Shown piece after piece: positions 38,701 to 47,257 of a DNA stretch of 64,000 bases (positions within the stretch are counted from its first letter, which is position 1; the number at the start of each line of letters is the position of its first letter). The notes beneath the pieces were generated by a model. It did not search any database. It was not told the DNA's origin and worked only from the letters and a program-made list of their open reading frames with translations. Location of the stretch: contig JAWKUB010000003.1 in the NCBI GenBank assembly GCA_041398745.1, positions 744,001-808,000 of the forward strand, in the 5' to 3' direction. The position numbers were made by a program, and so were the translations under genes. This DNA is from JACKHO01 sp041398745. Its GTDB lineage: Bacteria > Planctomycetota > Planctomycetia > Planctomycetales > Planctomycetaceae.

Positions 38701-39449
38701 ATTAGCGAAAGCCCTTTGTCGAACCGCACAAAGTTGCCGCCGCGATGACTGACAACTTCGGCGTGAGATGAAGCAACCGTCTTCAGCAGAGTGCTGACCA
38801 AACGCAGATGCGACTCCGAATCCGGTGGAGAGGCAGCAGCCTCGTCAAATGACGCTGCATCCCAAGCCGCTTCCAGCTCGCCCCATCCGCCATCGCCGCC
38901 ACCTTGCCCTGCGTTCAGTCGACCGAAGAACAGATCATCGCCGTAAGTCGTCCTTTCGGAGTTCGCCTGGTTGATGATCGCTGTTGAGACATACACCGGG
39001 GGCGTGGGTGCATCAGGATGCGTCCTCCGCATGAACTCGACATAATTCCCCAAGACGCCCGATTCCATATCGTGAGCACCGATCATGTGGTACGGCACCA
39101 GCAGGAACTTCTTACCGGCCAACCACTCATTATGCTTCTGAATCACGGCTGCCAGCTCAGGGATACCACGAGCTGCCGAGTTGCCTTGCAGGATCAAGTG
39201 CAGCACCGCCATAAAATGGCTTTTACCGCTACCGAAGCTGCCATGCAGATAGCTCGCCTTGCTGGTGCGATTCTGGACAGCGCTGCCAATGAACGACAGC
39301 GCAGCGTCAAAGCAAGTAGCAAGCTCCGGCGTGACAACGTAATTCCCCAGCACCACTTCCGGGCGATTGATGTCCTCGGCCAGACGAAGAACGAAGTCTC
39401 CCTTCTGGACACGGTCGGGTATGTCGATGAGTTCTTTGATTAAAGTCAT
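35763..39449 (-). CDS. pglY: BREX-2 ATPase PglY
   Basis: 1,228 aa, the usual size. The N-terminus (LIDIPDRVQKGDFVLRLAEDI) precedes a P-loop LHGSFGSGKSHFMAVLHLIL (~residues 70-90). A likely Walker B is AMILFLDELILWLA (~residue 260). A long helical C-terminal region ends just before pglZ, which it overlaps by 4 nt. Partner of PglZ in type 2 BREX. It starts 41 nt after the HNH gene, so the Septu-like pair is inserted directly ahead of the pglY-pglZ pair. Confidence 0.92.
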   Translation of the reverse strand: MTLIKELIDIPDRVQKGDFVLRLAEDINRPEVVLGNYVVTPELATCFDAALSFIGSAVQNRTSKASYLHGSFGSGKSHFMAVLHLILQGNSAARGIPELAAVIQKHNEWLAGKKFLLVPYHMIGAHDMESGVLGNYVEFMRRTHPDAPTPPVYVSTAIINQANSERTTYGDDLFFGRLNAGQGGGDGGWGELEAAWDAASFDEAAASPPDSESHLRLVSTLLKTVASSHAEVVSHRGGNFVRFDKGLSLISQHAKSQGYDAMILFLDELILWLATNSADLGFVKREAAKLTNLVEAQSAERPIPLVSFVARQRDLRELVGDHVPGAEKLSFSDSLDWQQGRFDTITLEDRNLPAIAQKRVLRCRNEAARDELDAAFEKTAKLKDNVMSILLTQEGNQKMFRQVYPFSPALVQTLIAVSSVLQRERTALKVMMQLLVDHRETLQLGEIIPVGDLFDVVAHGDEAFSQEMAIHFDNAKRLYHQKLLPVLEKDNGIRQEDVEQLSHDDPKRIQFRNHDRLVKTLLLSALVPEVESLRALTAEKLAALNHGSIKSPIPGKEAAEVLRLVKKWRGSVGEINIGEEANPTISVQLSGVDTATIVEQARQTVDNQGNRIRRVRQMLFEQLGISGEGEFEQFHEFLWRNTKRSCSVLFRNIRELPPSSLDNKDADWKLIIDFPFDDPGHGPRDDLSKIQEFMQLQPEGGKTICWLPSFFSQEALADLGILVALEHILTGERFGQFTNHLSPQDRQSAKSILESQRNQLRQRVENHLDAAYGLESLTPGSLETTHDLDLNEQFVSLCPGFEPRPPAVINLGDAMQHLVSQALEHEFPAAPFFEAEVKTSSLKKVYEHIIPATQVGDGRIEIDKLQRPVVRQIANHLLVGELGVDKTHFVLGQHWKTHFNRKAAETGSAISVGQLRKWIDDPKPMGLPKEAQNLIILIYAAQTSQTLYLHGGAFEDATLSNVPDACELRKDKLPDSDDWELALQRAGSIFGVAGLRLLSASNVHTLATECKKKSAGAKKSCQAYRQGLNQRMIEMGMSPEATDRMKTAKATLSLVEKVGVSEPAAIVKLLATAGVATSEAAMGECVAKAAELEGNLDTAGWQTFELVRKLPDEHQATAKKILDALEEALSSDEHAIELAPALKSAHAQSMRLLEKLVEVTSPTTKPGAAPPVIKPPVKHEKKVVEQDSRQNLSLKAAKGELDDLSRRLGSDQSVRVNLSWVIEEGGDE

Positions 39450-39490
39450 TGTTTAATCTTCATTTTCTCTGTAAGCAGAGTGCGGATGAT

Positions 39491-40372
39491 TTACGGAGAG
39501 CTGGTTGTCCAAAGTGTGAATGCTGCCTGTGCAATTGCTTCCGCCTCTGGGAAATCCGCCGTGTACAAGTTTCTAAAGCACCTCAGACAGTTGGTGTGCT
39601 CGCTTTTCGGGGACGTCAAGAAATCTGCAACAGTCTGTCCTTCGGCTCGCTCAGCCGCGTTTCCATTGTCGATCTGCTGAAGGCACTTAAACAAAATCCA
39701 GATCTTTTCAGCCCGTCGTTTGAACAAGTAGGATCGCTGGTCTTCATCATCCAATTGGAAAAGCTCTATGGTGACCAGCGCACGTTTCCTACCAAAACCA
39801 CTCGCCTTCTTCGCCTGCGGGGACAGGCCATAGAATTCAATCAGGTCTTCTGGATCATCATCGAGATCACTAATCGGATAGATCAAATAGGCTTTCTCGC
39901 CCTTCATGGTTGCAGGATTTTTAGAGCCGTGCTTTCTCACGTTTCCAGCAATCGGAAAATAATCCCGCTTTCGTGAGGAATTACACGTCTTGCACGCCGC
40001 TGCGTAGTTGAGAAAGTTGTAAGCGAGCAACCGGTATCCTGGCTCTGAACCTGACGTTGGCTGTGCCACCGTTACACCTTCATCATTCTCTAGCCAGTCG
40101 GGAACCTTCCACCTATTGACGTTATTTTTTGGGCGGAAATGTTCTACATCCTGTTCGATCGGCTGGTCCTCTATTTCCTTCTCACAAAAGACACATTTTG
40201 AGTTCTGGAGGTCAGTAAAAACCTGCTTGATCGGACTCCAGATACTCTTCACTTCCAATGTTGCGTCATTTTCGAGGTCGTCAGTCTTCTCCTTGGCATC
40301 ATCCAACCAGCCCGACTTGTGGTCTTCAATCTTCTGTTTGAGGTCATCACGATCGACGTCAATCCGAATCAT
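39491..40372 (-). CDS. HNH endonuclease, PtuB-like (Septu-type partner)
   Basis: 293 aa. The zinc/HNH motifs are clear: CVFCEKEIEDQPIEQDVEHFRPK with the catalytic His in EHFRPK, then AAACKTCNSSRKRDYFPI. The start overlaps the stop of the ATPase gene by 4 nt, so the two are co-translated. An AAA ATPase followed by an HNH nuclease of this size and order matches the two-gene Septu defence system (PtuA-PtuB). Related HNH proteins also serve as retron effectors, but no reverse transcriptase is present here. Confidence 0.82.
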   Translation of the reverse strand: MIRIDVDRDDLKQKIEDHKSGWLDDAKEKTDDLENDATLEVKSIWSPIKQVFTDLQNSKCVFCEKEIEDQPIEQDVEHFRPKNNVNRWKVPDWLENDEGVTVAQPTSGSEPGYRLLAYNFLNYAAACKTCNSSRKRDYFPIAGNVRKHGSKNPATMKGEKAYLIYPISDLDDDPEDLIEFYGLSPQAKKASGFGRKRALVTIELFQLDDEDQRSYLFKRRAEKIWILFKCLQQIDNGNAAERAEGQTVADFLTSPKSEHTNCLRCFRNLYTADFPEAEAIAQAAFTLWTTSSP

Positions 40373-41643
40373 TTCTTGCCCTCCAAACCCTTTGCCATTT
40401 CGGAGATCAGTCTCTTTGCGGCTTCATCGTCTCCAGTTCTCGCTTGTATTCTAAGTTTCTGTAACCGGTCACGTTTTGCCGATGCGCGGGTCGACTCCAT
40501 TCCAAATAAATCGGAGACCAGAATCTGATCGACGTCCAGTCCGTGAATTGGCTGCTCAAACGGATCAATCCCGGTACGGTGCTGACGATCAAGGCGCAAG
40601 CGTTTGATGTTCATCCACTCAACGGAACCGGCAACAAGGGGACTGTGCGAGGTGAAGATGAATTGAAGCCGAGGAAACGTGCTGGAAAGATGGCCGATCA
40701 CTTCCATCTGCCATGTGGGGTGTAGATGCAAGTCAATCTCATCAACGAGCACGATCCCGGACACCTCGTTCAATCGTAGTTCAGAGCGCTCACAGGCAAA
40801 GTCCAGATGAAAGAGCAGATCCGTCACCCAACCAAGAAACGCTTTGTATCCATCAGAAAGGCTGCGGAAGGGAATCTCCATGCCCCCTTGAGAGAACACG
40901 AAGTCCTCGTTAATTCGATTTCCCTCAAAGACAAAGTGTCCACGCCCGAGAGCGCCGTTGATCAGATCGACAATTTGCTTCCAACGGTTACTGTTCTTCT
41001 TGTGATCGTTAAACCATTCGGGTAGGGAAATAAGCGGGTAGCCTTCCTGGACGATGCTCTCGATCCTTCCCATTCGCATAAAATCGGACTTAGGTCGCCC
41101 AAGTCGCCTTCTCCCCATGGTCGAGTCCACTCGCCGTGTTGCACCATAGGCCACGACAAAGAAGGAGTCATTTCGCGAACGGTACACATCGTCCCAGTTG
41201 ATATGGTCACTTCCATTAAACTCGTACCCTTCCAATTCCCCCTTTTGCCTGACCTTGATCTCGCTCGTACCAGACGACGGTGATGGTTCTGCCAGCAGCT
41301 GCATGACTTCTGTGTCGTGCAGCGTAAGCGTTGCCTGGATGCGCCCCTCCTTGCTCTCTTCACGTGCCGAGGGTTTTCGAGTGGTGGGTATGAACCGAAC
41401 AAGTGGACGCGGGGCAATGCGCGATTCGTTCACCGCAGGTCCGAGCGCGGCGAGTGCGACGCATTCCAATAGGGTGGTCTTTCCACAAGCGTTTTCCCCA
41501 AATAGTAGATTGACATTCTTCAGTTTCGGAGCAAACGCCAGTTCATGCCCCTCACCGAATTGGCTATCCGGGTGATTGAAGGTCACGGTCTTTTCCGCCG
41601 CGAACGTGCGGATGTTTTCAAGTGTGATACTTTCGACGTACAT
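40369..41643 (-). CDS. AAA ATPase, PtuA-like (Septu-type)
   Basis: 424 aa SMC/ABC-like ATPase. It starts MYVESITLENIRTF; Walker A is LLFGENACGKTTLLECVAL (~residue 50). The ABC signature-like region is around FRSLSDGYKAFLGWV. Walker B is GIVLVDEIDLHLHPTWQ, followed by the His switch in FIFTSHSPLVAG. Overlaps the HNH gene by 4 nt. In Septu, PtuA senses infection and controls the PtuB nuclease. The pair lies inside the BREX operon between the DUF429 gene and pglY. Confidence 0.83.
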   Translation of the reverse strand: MYVESITLENIRTFAAEKTVTFNHPDSQFGEGHELAFAPKLKNVNLLFGENACGKTTLLECVALAALGPAVNESRIAPRPLVRFIPTTRKPSAREESKEGRIQATLTLHDTEVMQLLAEPSPSSGTSEIKVRQKGELEGYEFNGSDHINWDDVYRSRNDSFFVVAYGATRRVDSTMGRRRLGRPKSDFMRMGRIESIVQEGYPLISLPEWFNDHKKNSNRWKQIVDLINGALGRGHFVFEGNRINEDFVFSQGGMEIPFRSLSDGYKAFLGWVTDLLFHLDFACERSELRLNEVSGIVLVDEIDLHLHPTWQMEVIGHLSSTFPRLQFIFTSHSPLVAGSVEWMNIKRLRLDRQHRTGIDPFEQPIHGLDVDQILVSDLFGMESTRASAKRDRLQKLRIQARTGDDEAAKRLISEMAKGLEGKK

Positions 41644-41708
41644 GTCGACTCCTTACGATTTCTTGGATCGAGATCACTTTGATGTCTTCTTTGCTGATGC
41701 CTAAGTTG

Positions 41709-43031
41709 TCATTTGTCGTTTGCTTTCTGTGGGGTCACGATTGCGCAGCACTCGTCATTGCTCAAGAGTCGCCGAGAACCGTCTGGGAACACTGCTCTCC
41801 AATCCTGCTCCGAATAGCCGGCGTCCTCGAAGGCCTGAGAAGGGCGGTCGTGTCCGGACTTCTTTTGCCAGACAAACGCGTCCATGCCAGCTGCAATCGA
41901 CACACCGTCGTGAGACAGCGTGAGGGGGCCTCCGCTCGCTTCCGTGATTTGCTGGGCGAAGCGCAGCACGTGGGTTGTATCCGATCGCAAGTAGCCACGA
42001 TTCGTCACATCTTGGAACCGTTCAACTCCATGAACGCAGCACGCGAGTTGCGCATAACCGACACCAACAGCCTGCCCACTGTTCGCGAGTTGCGCCAGCT
42101 GCCGGAACAGTCGAACGCCCCGATCCAGCAGGCTATCGCCCGCGTCATCACGATCGTCGATCAGCAGAGGGTTATTGCCTTCATTCAAACCATTCTTCGA
42201 TCGCCCTTGTGGCAGCTCCGCGGGAAGATCAACGTGCCGGGCCAGATTATCGTCGGACAGCGTGCCGTCCCAGATGATCCCTTCGACCCAATGGGAGGGA
42301 GTGGTGTCATGGGCATCGACGGACCAGCCCGGCTTACCTTTGGGAATTGCGAGGCAGGGGCCGCCCAGAAAGCCGGCTGCGGGGAGCGCGGCCACGATCG
42401 CTTGTAGGTCGTCGTGCGTGCCCTGCCAGGGATCGAACTGCGGCAATCCGTACCGTTGTTGTAATGATCTCGCATAGCCCGCAACGAGGTTCTGATTGCT
42501 GCCAACCCTGGATTTTCCAGGTAGTACCGCAAGCCTGCTACTCCGCCAGGTTGACGTCGGGAAACACTCCAGCAGCCAATACCGTCCTGGCTCCAAAGGG
42601 CCACGACCATAATCTTCAGCCGAGTTTGCGACGCATGCATTGCCGCGTTCGACAAGTTTGGCAAAGACATCGATGCAGAACTTGATCCAGCCATGCTGTG
42701 TTTGCGGATAAGTCTTTCCATACTCCCCAGTCTTACCCTGACACCTGGCCTCGTATTCACAAACTCGACCAACTCCGGCACGTTTGCCAGCATTGGGTTC
42801 TCGCCAACCTTGCGGTCCATCGAAACTTACCGCCGCGACCGCTCGTTCGCGAACGACATGTTCAATCACTTCAGCCATCGCCGCAGCCGAGAGTTGCCGA
42901 TCCGGCCACTTGACACAGCTACATTCGACACTTTGCCATTCGTCCGTCGTGAAGCTCAGGATCGCTGATCCATTGTCCTTCCAACTCTTCGAAGCCAAGT
43001 CGATTCCAAGTACCCTGATTTCATCGTTCAT
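41709..43031 (-). CDS. DUF429-like predicted RNase H-fold nuclease within the BREX operon
   Basis: 440 aa, starting on the pglX stop (ATGA overlap). The N-terminus VLGIDLASKSWKDNG and the later VSFDGPQGWREPN match DUF429 proteins, which are predicted RNase H-like nucleases with conserved acidic residues. A third likely acidic motif is GTHDDLQAIVAALPA. A C-terminal extension of ~170 residues is unexplained. It is not one of the six standard type 2 BREX genes, yet it is translationally coupled to pglX, so it may be an accessory nuclease of the locus. Confidence 0.72.
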   Translation of the reverse strand: MNDEIRVLGIDLASKSWKDNGSAILSFTTDEWQSVECSCVKWPDRQLSAAAMAEVIEHVVRERAVAAVSFDGPQGWREPNAGKRAGVGRVCEYEARCQGKTGEYGKTYPQTQHGWIKFCIDVFAKLVERGNACVANSAEDYGRGPLEPGRYWLLECFPTSTWRSSRLAVLPGKSRVGSNQNLVAGYARSLQQRYGLPQFDPWQGTHDDLQAIVAALPAAGFLGGPCLAIPKGKPGWSVDAHDTTPSHWVEGIIWDGTLSDDNLARHVDLPAELPQGRSKNGLNEGNNPLLIDDRDDAGDSLLDRGVRLFRQLAQLANSGQAVGVGYAQLACCVHGVERFQDVTNRGYLRSDTTHVLRFAQQITEASGGPLTLSHDGVSIAAGMDAFVWQKKSGHDRPSQAFEDAGYSEQDWRAVFPDGSRRLLSNDECCAIVTPQKANDK

Positions 43032-46000
43032 GTCCCGGCCCTCCGTCGTCCTCGGCCGGTGGTCTTATTCGGTGGGTCCCAGGCTTTGACTTCGTCTTCG
43101 GTCATGCCGAGGCCTTTGGCTTCTTCGGTGACGAAGCCTTCGTAGACTTCGTCCATGCGTTGGTTGTATTCAGGGTCGATTTCGTGGTGCCATTGTTTGA
43201 GCCAGGGGAGTAGCTCGATGATGCCGGCCAGCAGGGGGATGAGGCGGGGATCGTCGCGGCCGCCGAGGCGTTCCTGGACGTCGACGAAGTACGCACTGAT
43301 CGCTCGGGCGAGTTGCAGGTGGTCGTAGCCGGCCCAGGCGATGACCAGTGTGCCGTCGGGGCCTTCGCAGTGGGGAAAGCTGACCCAGCGTTCCTTGGGC
43401 ACGTCGAGCTTGCCGCGCAGGGCCCAGTAGCGGGCACCACCGCTGGAGATGAAGTCGCTGCTCTTGTATTTCGGGGGAACGGGGATTGTGCCGACGTCTT
43501 CGCCGGCATCCTCGCGGCGCTGCAGGTCCCAGGTCTGTTCCCATTCCTTGCGTTTCCGCAATCCGGGCGGCTTGTAACGGAGGATGGGGAGCAGCGGGAC
43601 GCTCTCAGCTTGGACCAGTTCCGCCACCAGGCGCTCGACGTCGAACGCATCGTCGTCCCGATAGACTTCGCCGACCGACATGAACGCGCTGTCCAGACGG
43701 GCAAAGTCCGCCAGCTTCGCGACGCTTGTGAGCTGAGCTTCGGGGAATCTGCACCACGGAGACACGGAGAGCACAGAGTTACCATGTGCCTTGTTCTCTC
43801 CGTGATCTCCGTGCCTCTGTGGTGAATTTGTTTCCAGCATCCGGCCGTCGAAGTCGAAGTAGCTTTCCAGTCGGGCGAGGAGCCAGTTGCGGAGGGCTCG
43901 TTCCTTTTGTGACTCCCACGGCTCCCAGTTCCAGCGGCGTTTATATTCCGGCTGTTCGATCAGGCCGATGTTCTGATTATCTTGTAACACGTCGTGCCGA
44001 CGGTGGTAAATCTGCTTATAATCGTCAGGCCAATCTGCGGGGGGGGCAGTTCTTGGTCTCGCGTTGTGCCGTTCGAACCAAGTCGTTGGAGTTGGAACGA
44101 TGCCGGAAATGGACCGCCCCAGAAGAATTTCGAAGGCGCGCTCACCGAAGTGTAAGGGAAAGGGCTCACCGCGATAGGTCAGATCTTCATCGATCAAGCC
44201 GTAGAGGCGGTAACACTGCCAGTCCAGTTCTTCCTGAAGAAAAATCATTCGTCCGCGGATGTCGCTGGTAAAGGCAAAGGCATCGTCGAGGAGCTGCCGC
44301 AGGCTGTGCTCTTTGACGAGTTCCGGCTCCGGTTGTGCCTGCCAATTGGCAATCGCGGCCTCGGGGCAATTCGCGGCCAATTGCTGAGCGAGTTGATCGA
44401 GGTGTCGGGCAAGTTCGGGAGGGCGAGACTCGGGCAAAGGGAACTTCAGCAGTCCTGTACCGGTAAACTCCCGGAAGTTCTCGAACGCGACGGTTGTCTG
44501 GCGAGCGCCTTTGGAATCGACTGTGCTCCCCTTGTCGTGAAACACCTGCTTCATCCAGAAGCAGCCGACGGAGCTGTTGAGGGGGCCGAGGAGGGCGAGG
44601 TGGTCGTCTTCGGTGGCGTCCGCCGGGAGCTTGATGACCGGGGCCGAACGATTGAAGACCTTCCCGCCCGGGTCCAGCACGAAGTGATTGTGCGTCGCCA
44701 CGAAAGCAAATACGATCGACAGCGGCGTGCGCGCTCGATCCTTTGGAAATTGATGGTAGTCGAACCACGGCCGACCGACCTGTTTGTATGTTCCACCGCC
44801 AAATGTTGAACGGGACCAAAGCTCAGTCTTTAGGTTGAGCAGCCAACTCCAGTTTGCAGACGAAGGAATTTCGGACCATTGATCCAGGTCTTCGTCGTAT
44901 GGGAACAGGATCTCTTCGTCAGAAACGGCCTTCCAATCTCGAATATTGTCGCCGCGGACTTGTCGCTTGAACCCGACCGCCGCACAATGTCGTGCCGCGA
45001 ACCCGTCTGGCTGTACAAACGCCTCATCAGCGTGGGTATCTTGAAAGAACCCAATTGATGTAACCACCTGATTGAGCAATGTGGTCGCATCACCATCGAG
45101 TTGGTCCTTCAATTCCGCAGCACCGCCACCACCGATCGACCAAGGATGCGAATGGAATCTCTCACGGTCCGAGTCGTCGACACTGACGTACTCGGACTGG
45201 CTCCCCGGCTGATCGACCTGCTCAGTAATCGCCGACCAAACCAGCCCATGTGACGGATCATCGGGCGTACTGGGTTCTCCGCGAATGCCCATCACCGCCC
45301 GAATTGTTTCGGCCACTGGCGAGCGGTGTCGTCCGAACAGAATGACCGTCGGTGTACCATGACCGGGGATGTACGCTCCGCTGGTATCAATCACGTGAGT
45401 CAGATCGATCTTCGGCAGAAACGATTCGATCAGCTTCTTGCCAAATTCCCGCTTCATGAAGCTGTTGGCGGTGATTTGCCCGGTGTAACCAGCCCCCTCA
45501 CCCCGGCCCTCTCCCCCAGAGGGGGGAGAGGGAGGAGAGATGGCCAGCCGGAAGATCCGCTCCAGGAACGGGACGGCCAATGAATACTGCCTGTGGCAGG
45601 ACTCGAACCGCTTGCGGTACCGGTCGTTGAGCTGCTTGTCTTTGGGGGTGATGTACGGTGGATTGGCGACGACCGCGTGATACTGACCGGCCCGGAGCAT
45701 CTGCTTTAGCTGCGGCAGGTCTTCACTCTGATAGGCGTGCTCGCATTCGTCACCACCGGAACTGACCTCGGTCAGCAACTCAGGGAACTCAAGTTGTCCT
45801 TTCCGGAAGTGGGAACTTCCCGACCGTAGCGGGCTATGCAGCAATGAATCTCCACAGGCCAGATGAAACCGAAACGCCGGGGCATCGGCCAGCCGTTTGA
45901 CCCGGCTGGCCTGCATCGCCACCAGCAGCAGCCGGAACCGGGCAATGGCGATGGCATACGGATTCACATCGACGCCATGAATGCTGTCGAGCGTCTTCTG

Positions 46001-46876
46001 CACCAGGTCGCGAATCTTCCCCCCCGGCTCCTGCTTCTGCCACCGCCGCAAAATGCGCGGAAACGCCCCGAGCAGAAAGTGCCCAGAACCACACGCCGGA
46101 TCGATCATGCGGAAACCGACCTCTGTGACCTGCTTCCCGTCCGGGCCGAGGACCGGCGGAGCATCCAGTCCAAACTCGTCCAATGCGGGATCGAGCGTGC
46201 GGTCGAGAATGAACTCCTCCACAAAGTCCGGGGTCTGCAACAGCGCATACTTCTTGCGGGCCGCTTCGCTGAGGTCCTGGTACAGGTCACCGAGAAAGCG
46301 GGTGTCCCAGCCTGACCCATCTGGCTGGGGAGGATCAGTGAAGTCATGCAGCAGCTGGCCGCTGTCGGAATCAATCTTCTGAAAGAACCGCAATAGCTCT
46401 CCCGCTGCATCGGGGCCCAGCCAGTTGGGCAGGGCATTCATCGGATTGTGCAGACCAAACACATCCTTACCCGCTGGCAGCTTGCCCAGTCCTGCAAAGA
46501 TGTCCAGCAGATACTCCCGATCGGTCAGCTTCGCCCGTTCAGGGTCCTGAAAGAACAGTGTATGTTCGTCCCGAGCCTGCTCAAGCCGCTTCCCCGGTCC
46601 CGCAATCCGGGGGGGATCAACCAGTTCGTTGTCTTCCAGAAACCGGGCAAACACACAACTGAGCACCCAGGCAGCCGCCACCTGCGTAATGAAGTCGTCC
46701 AGCCACTGCTTGTACGTATGAGCCGTCCGCTCCGCGTCCTTGGCCTGACTGTACTCCGCGCGCAACCACTCCCCCACCTCCGGAACTTCGGAGGAAGCCG
46801 TACGTTCCAGCAAATCCGCTTCGAGCTTACGAAGCAGTGACTGCAGATCGGTGAGTAGGGATTGGCGGTTGATCAT
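43028..46876 (-). CDS. pglX: BREX-2 adenine-specific DNA methyltransferase PglX (intact copy)
   Basis: 1,282 aa. The SAM-binding motif I DPACGSGHFLLGAF lies near residue 260 and the catalytic NPPYITPKD near 405. The central and C-terminal parts form the target-recognition region and end WDPPNKTTGRGRRRAGT. Two stretches look like inserted repeat DNA translated in frame, at 45491-45545 (SPPSPPSGGEGRGEG) and 43752-43824 (RHGDHGENKAHGNSV); neither is present in the second copy at 29307-33054. PglX methylates host DNA so that BREX spares it. It starts 12 nt after the zinc-finger gene and overlaps DUF429 by 4 nt. Confidence 0.93.
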   Translation of the reverse strand: MINRQSLLTDLQSLLRKLEADLLERTASSEVPEVGEWLRAEYSQAKDAERTAHTYKQWLDDFITQVAAAWVLSCVFARFLEDNELVDPPRIAGPGKRLEQARDEHTLFFQDPERAKLTDREYLLDIFAGLGKLPAGKDVFGLHNPMNALPNWLGPDAAGELLRFFQKIDSDSGQLLHDFTDPPQPDGSGWDTRFLGDLYQDLSEAARKKYALLQTPDFVEEFILDRTLDPALDEFGLDAPPVLGPDGKQVTEVGFRMIDPACGSGHFLLGAFPRILRRWQKQEPGGKIRDLVQKTLDSIHGVDVNPYAIAIARFRLLLVAMQASRVKRLADAPAFRFHLACGDSLLHSPLRSGSSHFRKGQLEFPELLTEVSSGGDECEHAYQSEDLPQLKQMLRAGQYHAVVANPPYITPKDKQLNDRYRKRFESCHRQYSLAVPFLERIFRLAISPPSPPSGGEGRGEGAGYTGQITANSFMKREFGKKLIESFLPKIDLTHVIDTSGAYIPGHGTPTVILFGRHRSPVAETIRAVMGIRGEPSTPDDPSHGLVWSAITEQVDQPGSQSEYVSVDDSDRERFHSHPWSIGGGGAAELKDQLDGDATTLLNQVVTSIGFFQDTHADEAFVQPDGFAARHCAAVGFKRQVRGDNIRDWKAVSDEEILFPYDEDLDQWSEIPSSANWSWLLNLKTELWSRSTFGGGTYKQVGRPWFDYHQFPKDRARTPLSIVFAFVATHNHFVLDPGGKVFNRSAPVIKLPADATEDDHLALLGPLNSSVGCFWMKQVFHDKGSTVDSKGARQTTVAFENFREFTGTGLLKFPLPESRPPELARHLDQLAQQLAANCPEAAIANWQAQPEPELVKEHSLRQLLDDAFAFTSDIRGRMIFLQEELDWQCYRLYGLIDEDLTYRGEPFPLHFGERAFEILLGRSISGIVPTPTTWFERHNARPRTAPPADWPDDYKQIYHRRHDVLQDNQNIGLIEQPEYKRRWNWEPWESQKERALRNWLLARLESYFDFDGRMLETNSPQRHGDHGENKAHGNSVLSVSPWCRFPEAQLTSVAKLADFARLDSAFMSVGEVYRDDDAFDVERLVAELVQAESVPLLPILRYKPPGLRKRKEWEQTWDLQRREDAGEDVGTIPVPPKYKSSDFISSGGARYWALRGKLDVPKERWVSFPHCEGPDGTLVIAWAGYDHLQLARAISAYFVDVQERLGGRDDPRLIPLLAGIIELLPWLKQWHHEIDPEYNQRMDEVYEGFVTEEAKGLGMTEDEVKAWDPPNKTTGRGRRRAGT
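43752..43824. repeat. In-frame palindromic repeat inside pglX (CACCACGGAG... type)
   Basis: The left arm CACCACGGAGACACGGAG and the right arm ending CTCCGTGCCTCTGTGGTG are nearly perfect inverted complements around a ~18-nt centre. This is the look of a dispersed palindromic repeat common between genes in many bacteria. Here it lies inside the pglX frame without breaking it, and the homologous position in the second pglX lacks it. Confidence 0.7.
45491..45545. repeat. In-frame CCCTCTCCCCC-AGA-GGGGGGAGAGGG palindrome inside pglX
   Basis: A GC-rich palindrome with CCCTCACCCCGGCCCTC before it, matching a widespread intergenic repeat type. Translated in pglX it gives a Pro/Gly/Glu-rich insert. 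The second pglX copy has an ordinary short sequence here (AAHGGTDTGAAG), so the insertion occurred in this copy. Confidence 0.65.
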
Positions 46877-46888
46877 TTATCGGTCTTG

Positions 46889-47257
46889 TTATGAAAGGCC
46901 CATGGTATGCTTTGGCTTTTCAGGACAGTCGTGCGCGCGCCACGCTTCGATGTCCTGCCCAAAGTTAACTTCACAATGCGGGCATCGGTAGATGGATGCC
47001 GAGGTGCCAGCCACTTCATCGCTAGACTGACGGGAGCCTTCCTCTGTAAGTTCGATAGTGATTGAACCACTACTGTCCTGTCCCAAACTAACGAGGCTTC
47101 TGTTTGCAAGTTCTTGGGCGGCAAGCACGACGTCTTCGTACGTCACGCCACCCAAGCTGTCAGCAGCGTCGGCAGCGTTTGTTCCCCTGGACGGCTCTTC
47201 GCCCAAAAGATCTAGCAAACGCTGAGCTAACCTGTTCAATTCATTTTGTGGTGGCAT
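46889..47257 (-). CDS. Small protein with winged-helix-like start and C2H2-type zinc finger, between pglW and pglX
   Basis: 122 aa. The N-terminal ~75 residues resemble a small winged helix (LNRLAQRLLDLLGEE; YEDVVLAAQELANRSLVSL; SITIELTEEG). The C-terminus has CPHCEVNFGQDIEAWRAHDC, a classic zinc-finger spacing C-x2-C-x11-12-H/C. The start overlaps the pglW stop by 17 nt and the stop lies 12 nt before pglX, so it belongs to the operon. It is not a standard BREX component I can name; it may be a DNA-binding adaptor or regulator. Confidence 0.72.
   Translation of the reverse strand: MPPQNELNRLAQRLLDLLGEEPSRGTNAADAADSLGGVTYEDVVLAAQELANRSLVSLGQDSSGSITIELTEEGSRQSSDEVAGTSASIYRCPHCEVNFGQDIEAWRAHDCPEKPKHTMGLS

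Noticed and set aside
39491..41643. Retron with ATPase-HNH effector
   Set aside because: No reverse transcriptase or msr/msd-like sequence adjoins the pair; a Septu-type module explains it better.
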